Shown here: in pieces, positions 1-5,047 of the stretch
Position numbering within the stretch: position 1 is the stretch's first letter
How the letters are laid out: each line of letters begins with the position of its first letter
Assembly: GCA_018061375.1 (NCBI GenBank)
Contig: JAGOUG010000038.1
Location: 1 to 7,920, forward strand
Reading direction: 5' to 3'
Length of the DNA stretch: 7,920 nt
From: Candidatus Saccharimonadota bacterium
GTDB lineage: Bacteria > Patescibacteriota > Saccharimonadia > Saccharimonadales > UBA7683
Notes under the pieces: model-generated
The model's input: only the letters and a program-made list of their open reading frames with translations
The model's database searches: none
Told to the model about the DNA's origin: nothing
Made by a program: the position numbers and the translations under genes

Positions 1-388
1 GCTTAAGCTCTTTAATGAGCTGGTCAGGGTGTTTTTGGAGATTTATCTCGTACCAGCTGTTGAGGGCATTGTGTTCCTGAAGATCGAGCTTTTCGCCGGA
101 GAAGCAATCATCATCAAACCAAATGAAAGGTTTGCTGAAGTCTATGGCATCAGTCTTCTTAAGGCTCCAAGTGGTCGGAATAAACTTATTGAGCCACGGG
201 GTAAGGTCTTCTTCTGTGGTGCGATCGACGTATTTCACCGCCCAAGTACCGTCACCGTGCATGCAGTGCGTAGTCAGCCAATAGACGGTAAAGTTATCAG
301 CACAGTATTTAATAAACTCAGCAGCGCCTTCAGCCAGGTTTGACTCATTTGCTAGTAACACGCCATCAATATCTAGATATAAATTCAT
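1..388 (-). CDS. HAD-like hydrolase/phosphatase, C-terminus beyond window edge
   Basis: Reading leftward from the ATG at 388-386, 129 codons are open with no stop before base 1, so the gene is partial. The N-terminus MNLYLDIDGVLL carries HAD motif I (DxDG): Asp6 would be the nucleophile and Asp8 the general acid/base. WLTT (37-40) fits motif II, with a Thr after a hydrophobic strand. Lys86 followed by FIWFDDD (88-94) fits the motif III Lys and the motif IV acidic cluster that binds Mg2+. This supports a cytosolic phosphohydrolase; the substrate is not predictable. The start codon overlaps the stop of the upstream hydrolase gene (ATGA, 385-388), which points to translational coupling and makes it the last visible gene of a four-gene leftward unit. 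The family assignment is firm; the missing C-terminus prevents finer classification. Confidence 0.82.
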   Translation of the reverse strand, partial: MNLYLDIDGVLLANESNLAEGAAEFIKYCADNFTVYWLTTHCMHGDGTWAVKYVDRTTEEDLTPWLNKFIPTTWSLKKTDAIDFSKPFIWFDDDCFSGEKLDLQEHNALNSWYEINLQKHPDQLIKELK

Positions 389-1002
389 AACGTAACCTCT
401 ATTGGGATCTTAATAAAACGCTCTGTATGATCACCGCTGAAATTGTGATCTGCGCCCTCGACGACAGTCAACTTATACTTGTCTCCAAGTTTTCTACCAA
501 ATTCAATTGATGGATCTTCGCTGCCATAAACCAGTTCCACCGAGCCATCGAAGGATTTCAAGCCTTCCTCTATGCGATCTGCTTCAAGTTTTTCTGCCAT
601 ATTAATAAGTGTCAGCTGTCTTACTTTCGGATATTCGTGTGCAAGCCAAGCGGCTACTGATGCTCCCGCTGAATGTCCAATAATTCTAATACTTGCTGGT
701 TTTACGTCGAAGTAATCACTTTGACCGGCTTCAATAAATTCAAGAGCTTTTCGTATATTATCTTCCCAATGAAACGAACTAATGAACGGATTGGAAATAC
801 GAACAACTGCACTTCCGTAATGATCTGTAATTAGATTAGCCATTTTAATGTACTTATCTTCATAGCCATCAACCGAACCATCGACGCCGGGTACTATTAA
901 AACAACTTCATTTGTTTTTCCAGGATGCACAACAACATCGAGACTTGCATCAACCGTGACACCGTTCTTGCTAGGTCGCCAATGTAAACTGGTAGATTTC
1001 AC
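385..1002 (-). CDS. alpha/beta hydrolase, small serine-hydrolase type
   Basis: The 205-aa protein has no signal peptide or membrane segment, so it is probably cytosolic. It shows the alpha/beta-hydrolase order of elements: an early strand ending VVLIVPGVDG (33-42, oxyanion-hole region), the nucleophile elbow GHSAG (109-113, Ser111), an acidic residue after a strand in YGSEDPS (Asp163), and a late His in ADHNF (His186). The Ser-Asp-His spacing is normal for compact esterase/lipase-like members; the substrate is unknown. The start is GTG at 1002-1000, embedded in a GTGA overlap with the receiver gene upstream, and its TGA overlaps the ATG of the HAD gene downstream. Translation of these three genes is therefore probably coupled. 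Pairing with a phosphatase and a regulator-like protein suggests a small metabolic or stress module, but that is inference. Confidence 0.85.
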   Translation of the reverse strand: MKSTSLHWRPSKNGVTVDASLDVVVHPGKTNEVVLIVPGVDGSVDGYEDKYIKMANLITDHYGSAVVRISNPFISSFHWEDNIRKALEFIEAGQSDYFDVKPASIRIIGHSAGASVAAWLAHEYPKVRQLTLINMAEKLEADRIEEGLKSFDGSVELVYGSEDPSIEFGRKLGDKYKLTVVEGADHNFSGDHTERFIKIPIEVTL

Positions 1003-1430
1003 TTTTTCTTACTTTTCTTTATACCTAGGTGTTTAAACAATTTCTTGGTTAAATCTCTACTGCTTACGCCATTGGCATCAATATGATCGTCTGCCCCCAA
1101 CTTTTTAGTCCTTGCGCGATCCTTTTTTGTGTATAGCCCACTATGAATAACGAACTTGGTTTCTGCAATTTCTGGTGTGTTTCTAAGTACATCCAAGACA
1201 TCTAAGCCGCTTACTTTATAGAGCATCATTCCAGATACAACTAGGTCATAACGATTCTTTGCTATCAAGGGCAAGGCAACCTCACCGCTAGTAGCGATGT
1301 CCACATTACAGCCTTCGCCCAACAGATCCATCAACACAATCGTTGAAATGGGATGCAGCGTTTCCTCGAGAAACAAAACCTTAAACTTTTCTTCGTCTTC
1401 CGCAATGTATGACTTAACGTCTGGGGTCAT
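999..1430 (-). CDS. degenerate CheY-like receiver protein lacking phosphoacceptor Asp
   Basis: The 143-aa protein is a single receiver-domain fold with a Lys-rich tail (IKKSKKK) and no output domain. KVLFLEE (17-23) corresponds to the first strand, with Glu22/Glu23 in place of the usual acidic Mg2+ pair. YDLVVSGMMLYKVSGLDVL (61-79) is plainly the YDLVLLDxxMPxxDG region, but the phosphoacceptor position holds Gly67. KFVIHSG (92-98) matches the Thr/Ser switch strand (Ser97). LGADDHIDANG (111-121) matches GADDYLTKP, with Ala119 where the conserved Lys belongs. Both Asp and Lys are gone, so aspartyl phosphorelay is not expected; pseudo-receivers usually act through protein-protein contact. It lies 8 bases after the membrane-protein gene and overlaps the hydrolase start by 4 bases. 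No DNA-binding domain is present. The family is confident, the role unknown. Confidence 0.82.
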   Translation of the reverse strand: MTPDVKSYIAEDEEKFKVLFLEETLHPISTIVLMDLLGEGCNVDIATSGEVALPLIAKNRYDLVVSGMMLYKVSGLDVLDVLRNTPEIAETKFVIHSGLYTKKDRARTKKLGADDHIDANGVSSRDLTKKLFKHLGIKKSKKK

Positions 1431-1438
1431 ACGCGCTT

Positions 1439-1843
1439 TTAGGCTACAGCTCTGACGCTGGAAGGTGTTTTCTTGGCTGAAAGAGCTGGTTTACCCTTAA
1501 TAAGGGCTTTTGTGTGTGATGTATACCACTGAGAAAAACGAGAAGGCATTATTTGCACGTAGTCCTCAAATTTCGGAACTTTGGCAGGGTCATAGTTACT
1601 TTGGCGCCACGCAAGTAGAGCCGCATCTTGTGTTTTATAATCAATTTTTACTATTTCTGTAAAATACAGTTGGGCAATTGATGCAGTTATGATCCCGGTT
1701 ATATAAACTAGTGCAGTACTCAAGCCAAAACCAATAAATGGAGCTAAAAAGAATATTGCGCTGCTGAACAATGCATAAAAAGGTAACATACCCGTGCCAC
1801 TGTACCCACCTATTTGAATGTTGATGTCTTTGTTTTGTTTCAT
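1439..1843 (-). CDS. hypothetical two-helix membrane protein
   Basis: I do not recognise a family for this 134-aa protein. A polar N-terminus (about 18 residues) precedes two close hydrophobic helices, roughly residues 19-41 (MLPFYALFSSAIFFLAPF onward) and 44-62 (ALVYITGIITASIAQLYF). The remaining ~70 residues are soluble and basic, with aromatic residues and a Lys/Ser/Pro tail, so the protein is predicted to be an inner-membrane hairpin with a cytoplasmic C-terminal region. It is the promoter-proximal gene of the leftward unit. Its ATG (1843-1841) starts only 6 bases after a TATAAT box, so the mRNA probably begins at or next to the start codon. The divergent neighbour is an FtsK/HerA-like ATPase sharing the same 60-bp control region, so joint expression is plausible; a physical partnership is speculation. 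Confidence 0.75.
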   Translation of the reverse strand: MKQNKDINIQIGGYSGTGMLPFYALFSSAIFFLAPFIGFGLSTALVYITGIITASIAQLYFTEIVKIDYKTQDAALLAWRQSNYDPAKVPKFEDYVQIMPSRFSQWYTSHTKALIKGKPALSAKKTPSSVRAVA

Positions 1844-1849
1844 GTCTAT

Positions 1850-1858
1850 ATTATACCA
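1850..1858 (-). promoter_or_regulatory. extended -10 promoter, leaderless, for the leftward four-gene unit
   Basis: On the minus strand the sequence reads TGGTATAAT: a perfect -10 hexamer (1855-1850) preceded by the TGn extension (1858-1856). Six bases then lead to ATG, so the transcript should start at or within a base or two of the start codon, leaving no room for a Shine-Dalgarno. No good -35 is found at 16-18 bp spacing, which is usual for extended -10 promoters. Confidence 0.75.
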
Positions 1859-1863
1859 TGTTA

Positions 1864-1880
1864 AGCAATAGCTTATTGCT
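1864..1880. promoter_or_regulatory. candidate shared operator, 7-bp inverted repeat between divergent promoters
   Basis: AGCAATA-GCT-TATTGCT is a perfect inverted repeat with 7-bp arms. Its centre (1872) falls at the midpoint of the 60-bp spacer between the two divergent ATGs, and it covers the -35 positions of both promoters. That placement fits a dimeric regulator acting on both directions at once. A second perfect palindrome, TACCTAGGTA (1884-1893), runs into the -10 of the rightward promoter. The symmetry is observed; the binding protein is unknown. Confidence 0.5.
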
Positions 1881-1891
1881 CAGTACCTAGG

Positions 1892-1897
1892 TATACT
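1892..1897 (+). promoter_or_regulatory. -10 box of leaderless promoter for the FtsK/HerA-like gene
   Basis: TATACT matches the -10 consensus at five of six positions and ends 6 bases before the ATG at 1904, the same geometry as the divergent promoter. The expected start site falls on or beside the A of ATG, and no Shine-Dalgarno is present. The -35 position (TAGCTT at 17-bp spacing) is poor, so an activator or relief of repression at the central inverted repeat may be needed. Confidence 0.65.
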
Positions 1898-1903
1898 CAA
1901 ATT

Positions 1904-2527
1904 ATGAATATTACGAACGCAAACTACTTTACCTTTAATGTAGATAACTCAATTTTTTTAGCAGGTCAGACAGGAACTGGTAAATCTGAGTTTGTGCGCA
2001 GATACATTCGTCGTATAGAAAAAGCCTACACCCCAGAGGAAATGCAGTATGTAATCTTTGATCTAAAGCAAGTAGAGTTCTCAACGCATTTCGCCAGTAC
2101 AGGTGAGGTAAATGAGGAGGGTGCCAAGGCTGAATATCTATATAAGGATGTTATTTTTAATCCCAATGAAGGGCTCGATGTTCTCGAAGAATTAGCTGAC
2201 CTTTCAGATCAGCGTATTAAAGGATCTATCACAAAGCCATTTCTATTCATCTACATCGAGGAGTGCGATATGGCCATGGTCAATCAGGAACGTTTCAGTA
2301 AGTCGGTAATTACCATTAATAATAATGCCAAGCAGGCTAATATGAAGCTGATCTTCTCTACTTCTCGGCCTAGCCCGGATGTTATACCAAAACCGCTCCT
2401 TGCCAGCTTTGATTTGATAATTTCTGGTGAACTCGCAAGTGACGCTGACCATGAGTGGCTCGGTGTGCCAAAGCCCAAGTCTTGGGAACAATACAGCTTC
2501 ATAATTGTTGATAACAAATCAAAGTGA
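1904..2527 (+). CDS. minimal FtsK/SpoIIIE (HerA-FtsK) family ATPase
   Basis: The 207-aa protein consists of little more than one RecA-like motor core. Walker A is GQTGTGKS (21-28). YVIFDLKQVEF (49-59) corresponds to the FtsK IDPKxVEL segment, and FLFIYIEECD (113-122) is Walker B with a catalytic Glu. STSRPSPDVI (152-161) matches the characteristic FtsK ATQRPSxDVI motif. The family forms hexameric DNA pumps for chromosome segregation, conjugation or plasmid transfer. The membrane domain, alpha domain and DNA-reading gamma winged helix of full FtsK are all absent, so this is a stand-alone motor that would need a partner for anchoring or specificity. It is probably a mobile-element or accessory protein, not the housekeeping FtsK. 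Nothing precedes the ATG that resembles a Shine-Dalgarno; the -10 box sits 6 bases upstream. Family confident, role inferred. Confidence 0.86.
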   Translation: MNITNANYFTFNVDNSIFLAGQTGTGKSEFVRRYIRRIEKAYTPEEMQYVIFDLKQVEFSTHFASTGEVNEEGAKAEYLYKDVIFNPNEGLDVLEELADLSDQRIKGSITKPFLFIYIEECDMAMVNQERFSKSVITINNNAKQANMKLIFSTSRPSPDVIPKPLLASFDLIISGELASDADHEWLGVPKPKSWEQYSFIIVDNKSK

Positions 2528-2570
2528 GACACACTCAAATATAGCCGTTCCGTGTCTCATTTGTCTCATT
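2525..2570. terminator. inverted repeat at the 3' end of the ATPase gene, possible bidirectional terminator
   Basis: TGAGACAC (2525-2532, including the ATPase stop codon) pairs perfectly with GTGTCTCA (2552-2559) across a 19-nt loop. The right arm overlaps a 9-bp tandem duplication, TGTCTCATT at 2553-2561 and again at 2562-2570. The tract after the hairpin is T-rich but interrupted, so termination would be weak. On the minus strand the same hairpin is followed by CTTTGATTTG and could also end the small leftward ORF. A protein-binding or RNA-processing site is an alternative. Confidence 0.4.
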
Positions 2571-2667
2571 TATCCTTAAGAATGTACCAGACCCATATGC
2601 TCAGCCAATTTAGACATTCAATTTTTGATCTGTAAAAAGTTTGGTTATTTACATTATAATTCAACAT
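2566..2667 (-). CDS. small Trp-rich ORF (33 aa) with perfect Shine-Dalgarno
   Basis: A consensus AGGAGG (minus strand, 2678-2673) is followed by a 5-base spacer and ATG (2667-2665); the frame closes at TGA (2568-2566). The 33-aa product starts MLNYNVNNQTFYRSK and ends in an aromatic/hydrophobic stretch, LNWLSIWVWYILKDK, with three Trp in seven residues, so it could be membrane-seeking. The start-site quality is better than that of several larger genes here, but a product this short can arise by chance and no family is recognisable. Its 3' end runs into the hairpin at 2525-2559. It could be a small membrane peptide, a toxin-like peptide or a leader peptide; none of these is demonstrated. Confidence 0.4.
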   Translation of the reverse strand: MLNYNVNNQTFYRSKIECLNWLSIWVWYILKDK

Positions 2668-2683
2668 ATATTCCTCCTGTCAA

Positions 2684-2723
2684 ATCCTAATCTGTTAGTT
2701 AAGTTCGAATCCCTTTGCCCCTA
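2684..2723 (+). other. tRNA-Arg(CCU) 3'-half fragment, candidate attachment-site remnant
   Basis: The segment reads in order as the 3' half of a tRNA: a 7-nt anticodon loop ATCCTAA (2684-2690; U33, anticodon CCU, A37), a 3' anticodon strand TCTGT, a 5-nt variable loop TAGTT, a T-arm AAG-TTCGAAT-CCCTT, a 3' acceptor strand TGCCCCT (2716-2722) and discriminator A2723. The T-stem pairs fully only if two G residues are restored (AAGGG/CCCTT). The expected 5' strands (ACAGA before the anticodon loop, AGGGGCA acceptor, a D-arm) are absent upstream, so this is not a functional tRNA. Tyrosine recombinases commonly cross over in tRNA anticodon loops and leave such 3' halves at the far end of an element. 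The tRNA resemblance is observed; the att role is inferred. Confidence 0.45.
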
Positions 2724-2774
2724 TAGTAAGCTCAATATATACAATTCTGTTGCGATGTTTAATCATAGTTTTTA

Positions 2775-2783
2775 TGCTAAAAT
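2775..2783 (+). promoter_or_regulatory. extended -10 promoter for the small membrane-protein gene
   Basis: TGCTAAAAT is a TGn-extended -10 (hexamer TAAAAT, 2778-2783). The hexamer at 17-bp spacing upstream (TGTTTA) is a weak -35. The leader to the ATG at 2829 would be about 40 nt and includes the AAAGGAG Shine-Dalgarno. Confidence 0.5.
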
Positions 2784-2828
2784 TGCCATAGATTATGAAT
2801 CTAAAGAATGATAAAGGAGTGTCTGGCT

Positions 2829-3139
2829 ATGGCTAAGAAGAAAAACAATCTAGGCGAAAACAAGGCAATTTTGGCCGCAGGTGCTAGCACTGTATTGGCA
2901 GCCTTAGTACTTTTCAAGACCTTTGAGCTTGTGCAGAATCTTAAACAAAACTTCCAAGGTGCTCCTAACTCATACGCACATGGCCTGCATTGGCATTGGC
3001 TATATATGCATTCGTCGTAACTAAAGATACAAAAGTTAAGTACGTTTCCATTGCTATATTAGCCGTTCTGGCGACTTGTATTCTCGTCTGGTTTTTTGGC
3101 GTAACTGGTGCGGTGAATTTACAGCACAACTACAAGTAG
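2829..3139 (+). CDS. small three-helix membrane protein, frame broken by one missing base
   Basis: The ATG at 2829 follows AAAGGAG at 2813-2819. An in-frame ATG at 2808 lies ahead of that ribosome-binding site and is less likely. The first frame encodes MAKKKNNLGENKAIL then a hydrophobic helix (about residues 13-35), but stops at 3018-3020 after an unlikely His/Trp/Tyr-rich tail. The frame one base back is open from 2969 and reads PALALAIYAFVVTK, then another helix, YVSIAILAVLATCILVWFFG, to TAG at 3137-3139. One extra T near 2981 (CACATTGGCC) joins them into a coherent 103-aa protein with three hydrophobic segments. I do not recognise the family. Either the gene has a real frameshift or the consensus lost a base. 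Its 3' end overlaps the convergent small gene by 10 bp. Confidence 0.6.
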
Positions 3140-3311
3140 GGCGGATTCGTACTTCTTCTAGTAAGACTATTACCACCCTCTTTAATATCTTCATTAAGTA
3201 GCTCCCGGATCTCTTCAACATCAACTATTGGATCATCTTCCTGCATGGAAAAAGTTCTATTAAGGAACCTTCGCCCCAGTGCAAAAGGTCTAGACTGTCA
3301 CGCTCAGCCAT
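3130..3311 (-). CDS. small acidic hypothetical protein, frame broken by one missing base
   Basis: From ATG at 3311-3309 the minus strand reads MAERDSLDL and then derails to an early stop. The neighbouring frame gives FALGRRFLNRTFSMQEDD, continues through an acidic helix-like IVDVEEIRELLNEDIKEG and ends RRSTNPPYL at TAG (3132-3130). Adding one T to the TTTT run at 3286-3283 joins them into 60 codons plus stop with no other change. It starts 44 bases after the stop of the large surface-protein gene and may be co-transcribed with it. No Shine-Dalgarno is obvious. An alternative is a 37-aa product from the internal ATG (MQEDDPIVDVEE...). Family unrecognised; it overlaps the convergent membrane-protein gene by 10 bp. 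Confidence 0.45.
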
Positions 3312-3340
3312 AGTACTTATGTTTAAAGTCTTGCAGTACT
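3312..3340. repeat. two AGTACT palindromes between surface-protein and small-protein genes
   Basis: AGTACT occurs at 3312-3317 and 3335-3340, centres 23 bp apart (about two helical turns), in the 44-bp gap upstream of the small leftward gene. Each copy is self-complementary. A regulator site is possible, but six-base palindromes recur by chance. Confidence 0.25.
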
Positions 3341-3355
3341 GTAGGCTGTGGATCA

Positions 3356-4945
3356 TTATTTTTTATGAGAGAGTCTACTAGAACGCCTAGAGCCTGCGAA
3401 GTAGCCAGCTAGTGCCAGCAGTGAAGTAGCCAGTAGTGTAGCTGGGTAGATTGACGAGCCAGTACTTGCAAGTGTGGATATAGTGGCAGATTGTTCTGGT
3501 GTTATATCGGTAAGGGTTACCGAATTTGATGTGTAGTTTATTCTGAATTCGTTGTTGCCAACGGTGAACGTATCGCCATCTGCTAGGCCGTTGAATGTCC
3601 CATTCACACTTTGACCTTGCACAATGGTGAATGTATTACCGTAGGTTGAGCTGTAATTATCTAACACTGACACATCCAACACGGCGTTGTTTAAGGCCAC
3701 ATCGCCACTCGCATTGAGTACGTCGTATCCTGTGCAGGCAGTGGTGCCATCGATCTCTATGGCCAGATGTGAAGCATCAGCAGTGAACGCTACGTCGCCG
3801 GCTGGGTACAGGCAGCCGGGGCTGTTTCCAGGTGCCACAGTGCCGCCATAGGCGCTGAGTCGTCCAATCAGGTCGGTCCCGCCGAGAACTCCGCTAGACA
3901 TGCTAAATGGCGATAAACCCAGGCTGGTGTCGGCCGCTCTGGCTATAAACGTGCCGCCATTGACATAGTAACTACTAAATCCGTTGCCACCATCTGTATT
4001 GGTACCGGTAAATGTCCAGGTGCCACCGATGATCTCAATTAGAGAGTCGGCATAACCATCAACTGTTCCCGAGAACGTGCCCGAGGCATTACCATTACCG
4101 ACTCTAACGTGGGCGTCGACATTTGTCATTGCTATCTTACCGTCACCAATAATGGAGGCGACCGTGATTAAATTAGGCTGCGCAAACTCTATTACAGCAC
4201 TGTCAGGGACTCCGCCGGCACTAAGGGTTATAAGGTTACTTTCACTTCCAAGACAGTGCTGCGTGTCACACTTCCATCGCCCAGCACTAATTTCAATACC
4301 GTTGGTCGCCGTCATGCCCGTAATACTACTGCCTGTTATGTCGAGCGTTCCAGTACCTGTTTTGCTGACTAGTCCGACGGAGCCAGTAGTTTGCGCGATC
4401 ATCGGTACCGACATATCAGATTGAATGTCGAGGGTGACATCTGGGTCACCAGTTCCAGGCTGAATGACAATATACTCAGAAAAAACTGTGCCGGTTCCAC
4501 TATGGGTTAAAGTTACTCCTGAGTCGTTAAAAAACCGGACAAAGGGGTTAAACGTATTATTGTCACCACTGATCGTAAGCGAGCTCGTTATGTACAGTTG
4601 GTAATCAGGTAAATTAGTTGTTTCTACTGTATAGCCGCTGCCGCTAAACGTAACGTCGCTGAAGTCTATCTGGGCATCAAGGGTGACAGTTTTATTAGTT
4701 GGGCCTGCTGGAAACACAACATCATCACCACTTTCTGGCACTGAGCTATTGTCGCAACCTGTCCAGTTACCCGCTGTTGTTATATTACTGTCTGCGCCTG
4801 ACCCTGTCCAGGTACAAGTATCCGATGCCGCTTTGGCCGTAGGGATATCAATTACTAAGAAACTGAACAAGACAACTAATACTGCAAAACTAAATAAATA
4901 CGCAAATAGATTTTTGCTACGTATTTGTAACGCTGAATTTACCAC
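3356..4945 (-). CDS. LAxTG-anchored surface protein with autotransporter-passenger-like beta-solenoid
   Basis: The 529-aa precursor begins with a Sec signal peptide: a basic n-region (RSK, 9-11), a hydrophobic core at about 13-32, and a likely cut after TAKA (36-39). The mature region is rich in Gly, Thr, Ser, Asn and Asp, typical of a parallel beta-helix. GGTVAPGNSPGCL followed by the YDVLNASGDVALNNAVLDVS and NTFTIVQGQSVNGTFNGL stretches matches the end of autotransporter-associated (PATR-type) passengers. There is no outer-membrane beta-barrel. Instead the C-terminus has LASTG (492-496), a hydrophobic helix (about 499-518) and a basic tail (RRSSRLSHKK), the layout of a sortase substrate; LAxTG is the form linked with class E sortases. 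CDTQHC hints at a disulfide. The start is GTG at 4945, 5 bases after GGGGGAG. A role in attachment to a host cell is plausible but inferred. No sortase gene is visible here. Confidence 0.85.
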   Translation of the reverse strand: MVNSALQIRSKNLFAYLFSFAVLVVLFSFLVIDIPTAKAASDTCTWTGSGADSNITTAGNWTGCDNSSVPESGDDVVFPAGPTNKTVTLDAQIDFSDVTFSGSGYTVETTNLPDYQLYITSSLTISGDNNTFNPFVRFFNDSGVTLTHSGTGTVFSEYIVIQPGTGDPDVTLDIQSDMSVPMIAQTTGSVGLVSKTGTGTLDITGSSITGMTATNGIEISAGRWKCDTQHCLGSESNLITLSAGGVPDSAVIEFAQPNLITVASIIGDGKIAMTNVDAHVRVGNGNASGTFSGTVDGYADSLIEIIGGTWTFTGTNTDGGNGFSSYYVNGGTFIARAADTSLGLSPFSMSSGVLGGTDLIGRLSAYGGTVAPGNSPGCLYPAGDVAFTADASHLAIEIDGTTACTGYDVLNASGDVALNNAVLDVSVLDNYSSTYGNTFTIVQGQSVNGTFNGLADGDTFTVGNNEFRINYTSNSVTLTDITPEQSATISTLASTGSSIYPATLLATSLLALAGYFAGSRRSSRLSHKK

Positions 4946-4977
4946 TGTTACTCCCCCTCATTTAAGTGCTTACGCTA

Positions 4978-5006
4978 ATTATCATTTATTGATGACAAAA
5001 ATGCAA
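4978..5006 (-). promoter_or_regulatory. promoter of the surface-protein gene
   Basis: On the minus strand TTGCAT (5006-5001) and GATAAT (4983-4978) are separated by exactly 17 bp. The 5' leader to the GTG start is about 25-32 nt and holds the GGGGGAG ribosome-binding site, so this gene, unlike its divergent neighbour, has a conventional leader. Confidence 0.6.
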
Positions 5007-5047
5007 CATAAAACTTACGTTAAAAAAGTTTAGTAAGTGCGTATAAA

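Noticed and set aside
29..343. 104-codon open frame on the plus strand
   Set aside because: It is the antisense shadow of the HAD-like gene, which has catalytic motifs and an ATGA overlap with its neighbour; this frame has no recognisable motif or ribosome-binding site.
1876..1897. Resemblance of CTCAGTACCTAGGTATAC to common synthetic constitutive promoters
   Set aside because: The match covers only the spacer and -10, with an extra base and no TTGACA at the right distance; the surrounding sequence is coherent native intergenic DNA, so I treat it as coincidence and not vector contamination.
2243..2538. Two minus-strand open frames of 82 and 84 codons
   Set aside because: Both lie inside the FtsK/HerA-like ATPase, whose motifs are in the plus frame; the products have no family resemblance.
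2808..2828. Upstream in-frame ATG for the three-helix membrane protein
   Set aside because: This start precedes the AAAGGAG ribosome-binding site that points to the ATG at 2829.
4077..5033. Two plus-strand open frames of 115 and 116 codons
   Set aside because: They are antisense to the surface protein; the Pro/Leu/Val-rich composition is what reversed Gly/Thr/Asp-rich beta-solenoid codons produce.
5013..5038. ACTTAC...GTAAGT inverted repeat upstream of the leaderless promoter
   Set aside because: Six-base arms around an A-rich loop in AT-rich DNA are expected by chance, and the position does not align clearly with either promoter.
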